A stretch of 12,677 nt of DNA from an uncultured Eubacteriales bacterium (GTDB lineage: Bacteria; Bacillota; Clostridia; Oscillospirales; Oscillospiraceae), in contig URCB01000048.1 in the NCBI GenBank assembly GCA_900546255.1, positions 1 through 12,677 on the forward strand, in the 5' to 3' direction. Position numbers and translations under genes: made by a program. Every line of letters starts with the position of its first letter. The first letter of the stretch is position 1. This document shows positions 1-6,394 of this stretch, piece after piece. The notes below the pieces were generated by a model. That model saw only the letters and a list, made by a program, of their open reading frames with translations, ran no database searches and had not been told where the DNA came from.

Positions 1-48
1 CCCCGCCCGGGACCGGGCGGGAACCCACCTCGCAGGTGCTAACCTGCG
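1..48 (-). repeat. Partial copy of the GC-rich palindromic intergenic repeat (copy A)
   Basis: Read on the minus strand, this stretch shows a small hairpin (GCAGGT/ACCTGC, arms 32-37 and 42-47), then GCGAGGTGGGTTCCCGCC, then a strong GC hairpin (CCCGCCCGG at 2-10 with CCGGGCGGG at 13-21). The same order of elements appears at 7617-7662 and in modified form at 12582-12629. The window edge cuts the copy. It lies downstream of the hydrolase gene, as expected for a repeat that sits at transcription-unit ends. Any terminator role is inference. Confidence 0.7.
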
Positions 49-170
49 CCGGTCCAAACCCGGACCACCTGCCGACGGCAAACCCAGGCCCCCGGCCCCA
101 CCTGCGGGGCCCAGAGACACCGGTCCCAACAGAACCACCTACCGACAGCAGAGGCCCCCGCAAAGGCCCC
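49..170. repeat. Two diverged direct repeats, about 70-base period
   Basis: Two related blocks lie at about 49-99 and 120-170. Each starts with CCGGTCC, continues with ACCACCTGCCGACGGCA (64-80) or ACCACCTACCGACAGCA (134-150), and ends with AGGCCCCCG. Between them is a hairpin, GGCCCC (94-99) with GGGGCC (106-111). No credible reading frame covers this stretch. It is the 3' flank of the minus-strand hydrolase gene. Confidence 0.55.
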
Positions 171-175
171 CCTCC

Positions 176-1120
176 TTACGCCTCCCCGTAGAAGGCCCGC
201 CGCAGCGCAGCGTAGCTCAGCGCATAAGCCGCCTTGCTGTAGTCGGCCTCGGGGACGCTGAGCTCAAAGCAGTGGTAGCACCCCGGGAAGACGTGGTACT
301 CCACCGGCACCCCCGCCTCCATCATCCGGGTCCAGTAGGCGATGTTCTCATCCCGGCCCGGGTCCAGCTGGCCGATGTAGGAGAAGAGGGGGGGCAGCCC
401 CGCCAGATCCTTGGCCAGGGCGGGGGACTCATACTGGGTGGGCAGGTGGCCGGGGCTGAGGACCTTCTCCCAGGACTTCTCGCAGTTGTCCCGGCACCAG
501 ACCTTGGGGTCGGTGATCTCGTGGGCGGAGGGGGTCTCCAGGCGATAATCCAGCTCTCCGTACAGGGGCATCTGCAGGCAGAGGGCAGGGCCCTTCCGGT
601 CCCGGGCCATGAGGGCCACCGCCGCGGCCAGGTTGCCCCCGGCAGACAGGCCGGCCACCGCCAGGCGCTGGGGGTCGATCCCCAGTTCCTCGTGGTTTTC
701 ATGGGCCCAGAGGAGGGCGGCGTAGCAGTCCTCCAAGGGGGCGGGCATCTTCCACTGGGGGGCCAGACGGTACTCCACCGAGACCACCACGCACCCCACG
801 TGCTTCACATAGCGCTGGCACAGGGCCTCCTGCCGGTAGACGGTGCCGAACAGGAACCCCCCTCCGTGGTAGAAGAACAGACACGGCAGCGCGCTGCTCT
901 CCCGGTCCTGGGGGGCATAGACCCGGATCTTCACATCCGGGGAACCCGCCGGGCCGGGGATGGTCCGGTCATAGGTGACCACCTGGGGATCCTCCTTCAG
1001 GTTTGCCAACTCTGCTTCGTTGCACTTGGGTACGAAGGTCTCCAGATGGTCAAAGTCAAATCCGGCGGAGGCGTCGTACCAATCCCGCAGCTGGGGGTGA
1101 ATGCGGTCACGGAATGTCAT
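176..1120 (-). CDS. Alpha/beta hydrolase, HSL/acetyl-esterase type
   Basis: This 314-residue protein is a probable cytoplasmic carboxylesterase of the hormone-sensitive-lipase group (alpha/beta hydrolase fold 3). Counting from the chosen start, it has the oxyanion-hole motif HGGG (85-88), the nucleophile elbow GLSAGG with Ser159, an acid motif LDPGRDE with Asp253, and a late CYHCFE motif with His283, so the triad looks complete. Relatives usually have GDSAGG; here Leu replaces the Asp. No signal peptide is visible. An ATG two codons upstream (at 1126) lies only 2 nt from AAAGGAGG, whereas the ATG at 1120 has 8 nt, so 1120 is preferred. The gene follows the jag terminator in the same direction, and no clear promoter was found. 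The substrate cannot be predicted; short-chain acyl esters are typical of the family. Confidence 0.88.
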   Translation of the reverse strand: MTFRDRIHPQLRDWYDASAGFDFDHLETFVPKCNEAELANLKEDPQVVTYDRTIPGPAGSPDVKIRVYAPQDRESSALPCLFFYHGGGFLFGTVYRQEALCQRYVKHVGCVVVSVEYRLAPQWKMPAPLEDCYAALLWAHENHEELGIDPQRLAVAGLSAGGNLAAAVALMARDRKGPALCLQMPLYGELDYRLETPSAHEITDPKVWCRDNCEKSWEKVLSPGHLPTQYESPALAKDLAGLPPLFSYIGQLDPGRDENIAYWTRMMEAGVPVEYHVFPGCYHCFELSVPEADYSKAAYALSYAALRRAFYGEA

Positions 1121-1128
1121 GTCCATTC

Positions 1129-1158
1129 CCTCCTTTACAGATGGGACCCGCAGGGTCC
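1129..1158 (-). promoter_or_regulatory. Ribosome binding site and upstream hairpin of the hydrolase gene
   Basis: On the minus strand AAAGGAGG (1129-1136) is the ribosome binding site that decides the start at 1120. Just upstream is a hairpin with arms GGACCC (1144-1149) and GGGTCC (1153-1158) and a 3-base loop. Read on the plus strand, the same hairpin is followed by five T, so it could also be a weak plus-strand terminator. Regulation of translation is possible but unproven. Confidence 0.5.
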
Positions 1159-1169
1159 TTTTTCCCCGA

Positions 1170-1208
1170 AAAAACGGCGGTGGAGTGGCTTCCTCCCCCG
1201 CCGTTTTT
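1170..1208 (-). terminator. Rho-independent terminator after jag (looks bidirectional)
   Basis: The arms AAAAACGGCGG (1170-1180) and CCGCCGTTTTT (1198-1208) pair perfectly over 11 bp. An inner GGAG/CTCC extension (1182-1185 with 1193-1196) continues the stem. The minus-strand transcript ends in a run of six U, starting 3 bases past the jag stop codon. The plus-strand transcript would also carry five U. This marks the end of the rpmH-jag operon. Confidence 0.85.
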
Positions 1209-1211
1209 GGC

Positions 1212-2039
1212 TCAATAGGCGTGCTTGCCCCGGGAATAGGCCACCACCGTGCGGCGGTTGGGCTCGGTTCCCGTGGAATAGGTGATGACGTCGGGGTAGT
1301 CCTGGAGGGTCTCGTGGATCACATGGCGCTCATAGGCGTTCATGGGCTCCAGGGTGATGTTCCGACGGTATTTGACCACTTTGGCCGCCACCTTGCTGGC
1401 CAGGCGGCGAAGGGACTCCTCCCGCTTGGCCCGGTAGTTTTCTGCATCGATGTGGATGCGCACCCGGTGGGTGCGGCCCCGGTTCACCGTGTAGTTGGTC
1501 AGCTGCTGGATGGCGTCCAGGGTTTCCCCCCGGTGGCCGATGACGGCGCCCAGTTTGGGCCCGTCCAGGGTGACGGGGATGCCGTTCTCCGTCCGGGGGC
1601 CCACGGTGATGGTGGCTTCCACCCCCATCTGCTCCAGAAGGCCTGTGAGGAAGGCGCGAATGCGGGCCTCATAGTCCACGGCCTTCCCCTCTGCAGGGGT
1701 CTCCTGGGGGGCTGCTTCCTCTGTTTGGGCGGCAGCGGGGGCCTTCTCCTCCACGGGGGAGGCCTGGGCCGGGGTCACCGTCTGCTTGGGCTCCTCTTTG
1801 GGGGCCTTTTCTTTCTGGGGGGCAGAAAGGGTCTCCTCCTGCTGGGGCGCGGGGGCCTCGTCAGGCACTTCATAGGTGACCTTGACTTTTGCCGGGGAGC
1901 CGCCGATGCCGAAAAATCCGCTTCTTGCCCGCTCCAGAATCTCCACGGACACGCTGTCCCGGTCCAGCCCCAGCTGCGCCAGGGCATTCTGCACGGCAGC
2001 ATCCTCTGTTCTGCCGGTGGCTTCGATCCATTTTTCCAT
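1212..2039 (-). CDS. jag: RNA-binding protein Jag/KhpB
   Basis: This 275-residue protein has three parts. A Jag-N domain (about 1-52) contains the GFFGIGG turn. A Pro/Glu/Ala-rich linker (about 57-118) is probably disordered. A KH domain (about 122-198) contains the GHRG loop (168-171), and a C-terminal R3H domain (about 205-272) contains YERHVIH (R238, H242). The family binds RNA, often with KhpA, and affects cell envelope and division in Gram-positive bacteria; it typically lies next to yidC. The start is 11 nt past the yidC stop, with AAGGAG 7 nt upstream partly overlapping that stop codon, so coupled translation is likely. It is the last gene before the terminator. The linker is long and acidic, a variable feature of the family. 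Confidence 0.95.
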   Translation of the reverse strand: MEKWIEATGRTEDAAVQNALAQLGLDRDSVSVEILERARSGFFGIGGSPAKVKVTYEVPDEAPAPQQEETLSAPQKEKAPKEEPKQTVTPAQASPVEEKAPAAAQTEEAAPQETPAEGKAVDYEARIRAFLTGLLEQMGVEATITVGPRTENGIPVTLDGPKLGAVIGHRGETLDAIQQLTNYTVNRGRTHRVRIHIDAENYRAKREESLRRLASKVAAKVVKYRRNITLEPMNAYERHVIHETLQDYPDVITYSTGTEPNRRTVVAYSRGKHAY

Positions 2040-2050
2040 CAGGCTTCTCC

Positions 2051-3424
2051 TTATTTCTTTTCGTTCTGGTCCTCTTCCGCCTCTTCCAGGAAGGACTCCT
2101 CCACGAAGGTCTCCTCTACCTCCTCCGCAGCAGGTTCAGCCGGAGAGGGGTCGGCAGCGGGGGCCTGGTCAGGGGTGGAAACGGAGGTCTCCTTGGTTTC
2201 CTCCTGGGGGGACGGGGACTCCGGCAGAGAAGATTCGCCTTTGGCTCCCTTCTTCCCCTTGGACTTCTTGGCGGAGGCTTTCTCCTCCTCCTGGCGCTGG
2301 CGCTCGATCTCCTCCAGCTTGGCCAGTTTATTGGGGTCCTGGTAGGGGAAGGTGGGGTAACGGTCTGGGTCATACATACGGCCCCGGGCATAGGTACGCA
2401 GCCCTTCCCGGCTGGCCGTAGCGATACTCTTGTTCAGTTTCCGCTCCATCTGGATGCGGCGGCGCTCCTCGGCGGCCTTCTTCTTGGCTTCGGCCTGGGC
2501 TTTCCGTTCCTGGGCGGCCCGTTCCTGGGCCTCTTTCTTTCGCCGTTCCCGATCCTCGGCCTGCTTCTTCAGGAAGGAGCGGAGGAAGGGGATGTTGGCA
2601 AACTCACTAAGCATGGCAAACAGGCTGTTGCCGATCCAGTACACGCCCAGGGCAGCAGGCAGGGTAAAGCAGATCCACAAGGAGAACAGGGGCATGATGA
2701 TCATGGTCATCTTGGCGGACTGGTCCATGGTGGACTTTCTGGTGTGCAGCACGTTGGCGTTGATGTGGTTGGTGACGATCATAGACACCACGCCCAGCGC
2801 TGCCGAGATCACAGGGATCAGCCACAGGCCGAAGGCCTGGCCCACGTTCTCCTGCTGCCAGAACAGGAACTGGGGCGTCTGAGACAGGTTCACCCCCAGG
2901 AAGGTAAAGTCGATGTGGGGCATGTTGGACAGTTCCGGTACTGCCGCAACGATTTTGTCGTAGTTTAGGTAGACATCTTGGGCGATTTGAAGCTGTCCGT
3001 TGGCATAGTCGCCTACACTCCCATACAGGAGGTTGGACACGGTGTTGAACTGGTCCTGGCTCATTCCCAACAGATAGGTCAGAGGACGCCGGACCACCAA
3101 ATACAGCACCATCAAAAAGGGCATGGGCAGGAAGGACCACAGGCAGCCGCCGGAGGGCTTGACCCCTTCCTCCTCATAGAGTTTTGCCAGCTCTTGGCTG
3201 TACTTCTCTCGGTTTCTGGCGTATTTTTTGGCCAGTTCCTGCTGTTTTTCCGCCAGGCCGCTCATGGAGAGCATGCTCTTCCGTCCCTTCAAAAAGACGG
3301 GGAAGAGGATCAGGCGGATCACCAAGGCAAACAGAAGCAGAGACACGCCATAACTGCCTGTGATGCTATAGAACAGCAAGATCAGTTTCGCAAATGGGGT
3401 TAGGATAACACTTAATGCACTCAT
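2051..3424 (-). CDS. yidC: Membrane protein insertase YidC/Oxa1
   Basis: This 457-residue protein is an insertase that places proteins in the cytoplasmic membrane with or without Sec. Hydrophobic segments lie at about 8-45, 97-118, 196-218 and 240-275. The conserved hydrophilic-groove arginine is probably Arg37 in VIRLILFP, and the last segment carries LPAALGVYWIGNSLFAM. There is no lipoprotein cysteine. The core is followed by a roughly 175-residue tail: a Lys/Arg/Glu coiled-coil-like stretch (about 283-385), a Lys-rich patch (385-396) and an acidic Pro/Glu end (397-457). Such tails bind ribosomes in some homologues; that role here is inference. The ATG at 3424 was chosen because GGAGG lies 7 nt upstream; an in-frame ATG 13 codons earlier lacks this. 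The 66-nt gap from yidD holds a small hairpin (GCCGG/CCGGC, 3454-3470). Confidence 0.96.
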   Translation of the reverse strand: MSALSVILTPFAKLILLFYSITGSYGVSLLLFALVIRLILFPVFLKGRKSMLSMSGLAEKQQELAKKYARNREKYSQELAKLYEEEGVKPSGGCLWSFLPMPFLMVLYLVVRRPLTYLLGMSQDQFNTVSNLLYGSVGDYANGQLQIAQDVYLNYDKIVAAVPELSNMPHIDFTFLGVNLSQTPQFLFWQQENVGQAFGLWLIPVISAALGVVSMIVTNHINANVLHTRKSTMDQSAKMTMIIMPLFSLWICFTLPAALGVYWIGNSLFAMLSEFANIPFLRSFLKKQAEDRERRKKEAQERAAQERKAQAEAKKKAAEERRRIQMERKLNKSIATASREGLRTYARGRMYDPDRYPTFPYQDPNKLAKLEEIERQRQEEEKASAKKSKGKKGAKGESSLPESPSPQEETKETSVSTPDQAPAADPSPAEPAAEEVEETFVEESFLEEAEEDQNEKK

Positions 3425-3490
3425 TGCAGCGCCTCCAGAGTGGGATGGGTTCCGCCGGTCCAAGGCCGGCAGAGGGACAGACGGTCCAAG

Positions 3491-3709
3491 TCAGGGGACG
3501 GGGTCATACTCGATGCTCGTTTGCTTATGGAATGGGTTGCACCGGAGGATCCGGCGCACCGCCAGCCAGCCCCCCTTCCAAGCGCCATACTTTTCAATGG
3601 CCTCCATGGCATAGGCCGAGCAGGTGGGAATGAACCGGCAGGTAGGGGGGTGGAGGGGGGAGAGGTAGCGGCGGTAAAACCGAATCATCCCCAAAAGGAC
3701 TGTCTTCAT
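3491..3709 (-). CDS. yidD: Membrane protein insertion efficiency factor YidD
   Basis: This 72-residue protein of the YidD family helps YidC insert inner-membrane proteins. The family signature is clear: an amphipathic N-terminus ([16 protein letters not shown]), then [15 protein letters not shown] (Cys24, Cys30), the [10 protein letters not shown] block, and RILRCNPFH with Cys57. Its ATG overlaps the rnpA stop codon (ATGA, 3706-3709), so translation is probably coupled; a modest GGAGAG lies 8 nt upstream. Length and position between rnpA and yidC are typical. Confidence 0.95.
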   Translation of the reverse strand: MKTVLLGMIRFYRRYLSPLHPPTCRFIPTCSAYAMEAIEKYGAWKGGWLAVRRILRCNPFHKQTSIEYDPVP

Positions 3710-4077
3710 GGCTTCTTCTCTCCGGAATCAGGGGATTCTTGGGGGGAGAGAAGCTGCAGTTTTTTGGCCAAGCGGAGAAAATCCCGTTCCAGCACAGCAT
3801 ACTTGCTGTGCACGGCCCGGACCCGAGCCACGACGACAATATCGTAACCAGGCAGCAGCTTGTCCTCCTGGAGGCGGTAAATCTCCCGCAGACGGCGGCG
3901 GACCCGGTTGCGGACCACCGCGTGGCCCAGCTTGGTCCCGGTGGTCAGGCCCAGGCGGCTCTCCCTCCGTCCGTTTTTCCGGCAGTAGAGGACCATGGTG
4001 GGCGCCACTGCGCTCTTCCCCTTGGCGTACAGCCGGCGAAAGATTCGATTCTCCTTTAAGGACACAGTATGCTTCAC
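3706..4077 (-). CDS. rnpA: Ribonuclease P protein component
   Basis: This 123-residue basic protein is the protein subunit of RNase P; with the rnpB RNA it removes 5' leaders from tRNA precursors. The N-terminus [20 protein letters not shown] and the block [20 protein letters not shown] (41-60), continuing RRLREIYR, are diagnostic; [10 protein letters not shown] (56-65) is the RNA-binding signature. A GTG start at 4077 is preferred because AAGGAG lies 10 nt upstream and the family begins with M-K-x-T-V-S-L. The frame is open upstream to ATGs at 4110 and 4170, but these lack a ribosome binding site and add non-conserved residues. The last 13 or so residues ([12 protein letters not shown]) are a polar extension. 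It shares four bases with yidD. Confidence 0.95.
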   Translation of the reverse strand: MKHTVSLKENRIFRRLYAKGKSAVAPTMVLYCRKNGRRESRLGLTTGTKLGHAVVRNRVRRRLREIYRLQEDKLLPGYDIVVVARVRAVHSKYAVLERDFLRLAKKLQLLSPQESPDSGEKKP

Positions 4078-4141
4078 AGCGATCGTTCTCCTTGACCCGC
4101 AGAGCGCCATACGGGGGAAGACGATACCCTCGCCGCCCATA

Positions 4142-4255
4142 CCTGCCCTGGAGAGGCACAGTCTGGGCAACCAGCAAAGGGCAGGGGTCCCGCAAAACGG
4201 ACCCCAAATCTCCCGATGCTTCGCAGGGGCGGTGGAACCAGAGTCCCCCGCCCCT
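4142..4255 (-). other. Structured rpmH-rnpA spacer with three hairpins
   Basis: The 210-nt gap between the rpmH stop and the rnpA GTG carries three good stems. These are AGGGGCGG/CCGCCCCT (4225-4232 with 4248-4255), GGGGTCC/GGACCCC (4184-4190 with 4199-4205) and CCTGCCCT/AGGGCAGG (4142-4149 with 4178-4185). The last encloses CTGG-gcaa-CCAG. None is followed by a U-run, so simple termination is unlikely. Possible roles are RNA processing, stability or control of rnpA translation. No conserved RNA family was recognised. Confidence 0.5.
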
Positions 4256-4287
4256 TGTATGTACGCTCTATGCGGTTAACCTTGGCA

Positions 4288-4422
4288 TCAGTGGGTCAGC
4301 CGGGCACGGCCTCTGGCGCGGCGACGAGCCAGAACCTTGCGCCCGTTGGCAGTGGCCATGCGCTTGCGGAACCCGTGCTCCTTGGAACGCTGACGCTTCT
4401 TGGGCTGATAGGTACGAACCAT
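4288..4422 (-). CDS. rpmH: Large ribosomal subunit protein bL34
   Basis: This 44-residue, strongly basic protein begins [20 protein letters not shown] and continues with [23 protein letters not shown], the near-invariant bL34 pattern. It is a structural protein of the 50S subunit, bound to 23S rRNA. The start at 4422 is set by AGGAGG 9 nt upstream and by the family length; an open extension upstream is noncoding leader. It is the first gene of the leftward operon, directly divergent from dnaA, as in most bacteria. Confidence 0.97.
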   Translation of the reverse strand: MVRTYQPKKRQRSKEHGFRKRMATANGRKVLARRRARGRARLTH

Positions 4423-4449
4423 TCTGATACACCTCCTGTATCGATTTCC

Positions 4450-4498
4450 AGCGGGAAACCCCGCCAACCACAACGGCTGCATTGCCCCAGCCGCGGTT
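4450..4498 (-). promoter_or_regulatory. Structured 5' leader of the rpmH operon
   Basis: The predicted transcript has about 120 nt before rpmH. A two-part stem pairs CAACC (4464-4468) with GGTTG (4494-4498) and CGGCTG (4473-4478) with CAGCCG (4487-4492). A second hairpin, GCGGG (4450-4454) with CCCGC (4459-4463), lies just upstream of the ribosome binding site. I do not recognise a known riboswitch or ribosomal-protein leader. Autogenous control is possible but is inference. Confidence 0.45.
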
Positions 4499-4549
4499 GT
4501 CCAATCCATGGCAACCAAAACCCCAAAAGGTCATGATTACGTGAAGCTT

Positions 4550-4579
4550 ATTATAACGGAAAAAAACCCGATATGTCAA
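4550..4579 (-). promoter_or_regulatory. Sigma-A promoter of the rpmH-rnpA-yidD-yidC-jag operon
   Basis: On the minus strand a perfect -35 TTGACA (4574-4579) and a perfect -10 TATAAT (4550-4555) are separated by 18 bases. An A/T-rich tract (4582-4590) lies just upstream of the -35 and could act as an UP element. Transcription is predicted to start near 4543, giving a leader of about 120 nt to rpmH. Two exact consensus hexamers fit a strong housekeeping promoter. Confidence 0.9.
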
Positions 4580-4755
4580 CCTAAATTTTTACGGTTCCTC
4601 CATGACGCAACATCTTGTGCCTTCTGATTTTTTACACTACGACAATTAGCGCAGCCCTGTTCTTCCCCTCCCCGCCCTCCTGCCCTGTGTCCCCAAAAAC
4701 GGCCTGCACCCTCGTTGCCTACAAGGCAGCCCTCCCCAGGAATTGTGCCCAAATC

Positions 4756-4784
4756 TTGCAAACGGGGGCAAAACCTGATATAAT
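4756..4784 (+). promoter_or_regulatory. Sigma-A promoter of dnaA, extended -10
   Basis: A -35 TTGCAA (4756-4761) and an exact -10 TATAAT (4779-4784) are 17 bases apart. TG at 4776-4777 makes an extended -10 (TGATATAAT). The predicted start near 4791 gives an untranslated leader of about 98 nt. The 176 bases between this -35 and the divergent rpmH -35 hold an A/T-rich half, a pyrimidine-rich run (about 4664-4694) and a small hairpin (TGCCT/AGGCA, 4716-4728), but no gene. Confidence 0.85.
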
Positions 4785-4803
4785 AAACTGATTTTTTATC
4801 GAG

Positions 4804-4812
4804 TTCTCCACA
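4804..4812 (+). promoter_or_regulatory. DnaA-box-like site in the dnaA leader
   Basis: TTCTCCACA differs from the consensus box TTATCCACA at one position. It lies about 13 bases after the predicted dnaA transcription start, a place where bound DnaA could repress its own gene. The same variant occurs in reverse at 6254-6262 in the origin. A weaker match, GTATCCAAA (4836-4844), has two mismatches. Confidence 0.55.
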
Positions 4813-4875
4813 AAACCTTCCCATTTTGGGGAAAAGTATCCAAAAAACCACAGGAGACCGTACATTTTGCCGAAA

Positions 4876-4882
4876 AAGGAGG
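4876..4882 (+). promoter_or_regulatory. Ribosome binding site deciding the dnaA start
   Basis: AAGGAGG directly abuts a first ATG (4883) with no spacer, and lies 6 nt before a second in-frame ATG (4889). The second spacing is workable, so dnaA is called from 4889. Initiation at 4883 would only add Met-Pro. Confidence 0.75.
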
Positions 4883-4888
4883 ATGCCC

Positions 4889-6205
4889 ATGAACTCCGCC
4901 GCGGAAATCTGGGAGAGAGTGCTCTCCATCCTAAAACAGAACATGACCGAAACCACCATTTCCACCTGGTTTTCCGACATCGAACCGGTGGCCCTGGACG
5001 AGAATCGGTTCATTCTATCCGTGCCCACAGAGTTCAAGCGGGATATCCTCATATCCCGGTACGCAGAGGACATCAAGCGGGCCTTGTACGACCTGTTCTC
5101 CGCCGACCTGGACGTGGTGATCCTGGGGGAGGAGGGGAAAACCCAGTTCCAAAAACCCGAGGCCCCTTCCCGCTTTCTGCCAGGCACCGAGGAATACACC
5201 TTCGAACGCTTCGTGGTGGGCAACTCCAACAAGCTGGCCCACGCTGCCGCCCTGGCCGTGGCAGAGCACCCGGCGGAAAACTACAACCCCCTCTTCATCC
5301 ACGGGGAGTCCGGCCTGGGCAAAACCCACTTGCTCTACGCCATTGCCCACACCATCCATAAGAACCACCCGGACTATAAGATCGTCTACATCCGAGGGGA
5401 GGACTTCACCAACGAACTCATCCGAGACATCCGCGCCGGCAAGAACCAGGAGTTCCGGGACAAGTACCGCTCCGCCGACGTCTTCCTCATGGACGACGTG
5501 CAGTTCATCGCCGGGCGGGACTCCACCCAGGAGGAGATGTTCCACACCTTCAATACCCTCTACGAGGACAAAAAGCAGATCGTCTTCACCGCCGACCGTC
5601 CCCCCAAGGAGATGCTCCGGCTGGAGGACCGTTTGAAAACCCGCTTCGAATGGGGCCTGCTGGCAGACATCCAGCCTCCGGACTACGAGACCCGCATGGC
5701 CATCATCAAGAACAAGGCCATCCGCATGGGGGTGGAGCTGCCGGAGGAAGTCCTCATCTACGTGGCGGAGAACATCACCTCCAACGTCCGGCAGATCGAG
5801 GGTACCGTCAAAAAAATCCTGGCCTTCCGGGACCTCTTGGGCAACAACGTAGACGCCAGCTCCGTCACCCGGGCGGTGCGGGACATGTTTAAGGAGACCT
5901 CCGACATCCTCCCCACCGCCGAAGTCATCATCGAAGAGGTGGGCAAGTTCTACGACATCGACCCCGCCGCCATCCGGGGCCAGGGCCGGACCAAGGCCAC
6001 CAGCTGGGCCCGGCACATCGCCATCTACCTCACCCGGCACATGACCAAGCTCTCCCTGAAAGACATCGGCAAGGAGTTTGACAACCGGGACCACACCACC
6101 ATCCTCCACTCCATCGACCGGGTGGAGAAGCAGTGCAAATCCGACCCGGAGACCAACGAAGTCATCAAAGACATCCGCTCCAACATCAACGAGCGGTACA
6201 ACTAA
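4889..6205 (+). CDS. dnaA: Chromosomal replication initiator DnaA
   Basis: This 438-residue AAA+ ATPase binds DnaA boxes at oriC, opens the duplex and helps load the helicase. Domain I is about 1-75 (IWERVLSILKQNM, STWF). A short linker (about 82-100) replaces a longer domain II. Domain III has Walker A GESGLGKTH (139-147), Walker B VFLMDDVQFI (198-207), sensor 1 in FTADRPP (233-239), the box VII arginine region RLKTRFEWGL (248-257) and SNVRQIEG (298-305). Domain IV carries the box-binding signature GKEFDNRDHTTILHSI (394-409). All key residues are present. It probably shares a transcript with dnaN. The coding strand is markedly C-rich in places. Divergence from rpmH and the adjacent boxes support origin-linked function. 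Confidence 0.98.
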   Translation: MNSAAEIWERVLSILKQNMTETTISTWFSDIEPVALDENRFILSVPTEFKRDILISRYAEDIKRALYDLFSADLDVVILGEEGKTQFQKPEAPSRFLPGTEEYTFERFVVGNSNKLAHAAALAVAEHPAENYNPLFIHGESGLGKTHLLYAIAHTIHKNHPDYKIVYIRGEDFTNELIRDIRAGKNQEFRDKYRSADVFLMDDVQFIAGRDSTQEEMFHTFNTLYEDKKQIVFTADRPPKEMLRLEDRLKTRFEWGLLADIQPPDYETRMAIIKNKAIRMGVELPEEVLIYVAENITSNVRQIEGTVKKILAFRDLLGNNVDASSVTRAVRDMFKETSDILPTAEVIIEEVGKFYDIDPAAIRGQGRTKATSWARHIAIYLTRHMTKLSLKDIGKEFDNRDHTTILHSIDRVEKQCKSDPETNEVIKDIRSNINERYN

Positions 6206-6216
6206 ATCCCCCTCTT

Positions 6217-6262
6217 TTCTCCACCGATTTTTGGGGACATGTGGAAACTATGGTGTGGAGAA
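6217..6262. promoter_or_regulatory. Cluster of DnaA-box variants
   Basis: There are three candidate sites: TTCTCCACC on the plus strand (6217-6225, two mismatches to TTATCCACA), TGTGGAAAC (6240-6248, minus-strand GTTTCCACA, two mismatches) and TGTGGAGAA (6254-6262, minus-strand TTCTCCACA, one mismatch). The two minus-strand sites are 14 bases apart start to start. The clustering, more than any single match, supports DnaA binding. Confidence 0.55.
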
Positions 6263-6357
6263 CACGAACCCTGCCGCATTTCTCCCCATTTTGTCCCAAC
6301 CTGTCCCACACCCCCCTGTTGGAAAAAATTCCTTGGAGGAAAAGGGCTTGTCCCCCA

Positions 6358-6366
6358 CTTTCCACA
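6358..6366 (+). promoter_or_regulatory. DnaA box next to the trio tract
   Basis: CTTTCCACA has two mismatches to TTATCCACA but keeps the TCCACA core. It lies 10 bases before the trinucleotide tract and points toward it, the arrangement needed for box-bound DnaA to start a filament onto the single strand. Confidence 0.6.
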
Positions 6367-6376
6367 AAAAATTCCC

Positions 6377-6394
6377 CTACTACTACCACTACGA
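6377..6394 (+). promoter_or_regulatory. DnaA-trio-like element
   Basis: Plus-strand trinucleotides CTA-CTA-CTA-CCA-CTA-CGA read 3'-GAT-GAT-GAT-GGT-GAT-GCT-5' on the other strand. The known DnaA-trio is a run of 3'-(G/A)A(T/C)-5'. Four of six units fit exactly and two keep part of the pattern. A T-rich stretch follows at once. Confidence 0.7.

Noticed and set aside
272..1285. 337-codon plus-strand frame across the hydrolase gene
   Set aside because: It is antisense to a well-supported esterase and runs through the jag terminator. Its composition is shadow-like.
1101..2345. 414-codon plus-strand frame opposite jag and yidC
   Set aside because: It crosses the terminator and two conserved genes. 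The translation is Gly/Leu runs that mirror the Pro/Glu linker of Jag.
5015..6109. 364-codon open frame on the minus strand opposite dnaA
   Set aside because: It is an antisense shadow of dnaA with repetitive GVDVV/GGED composition and no ribosome binding site or recognisable domain.
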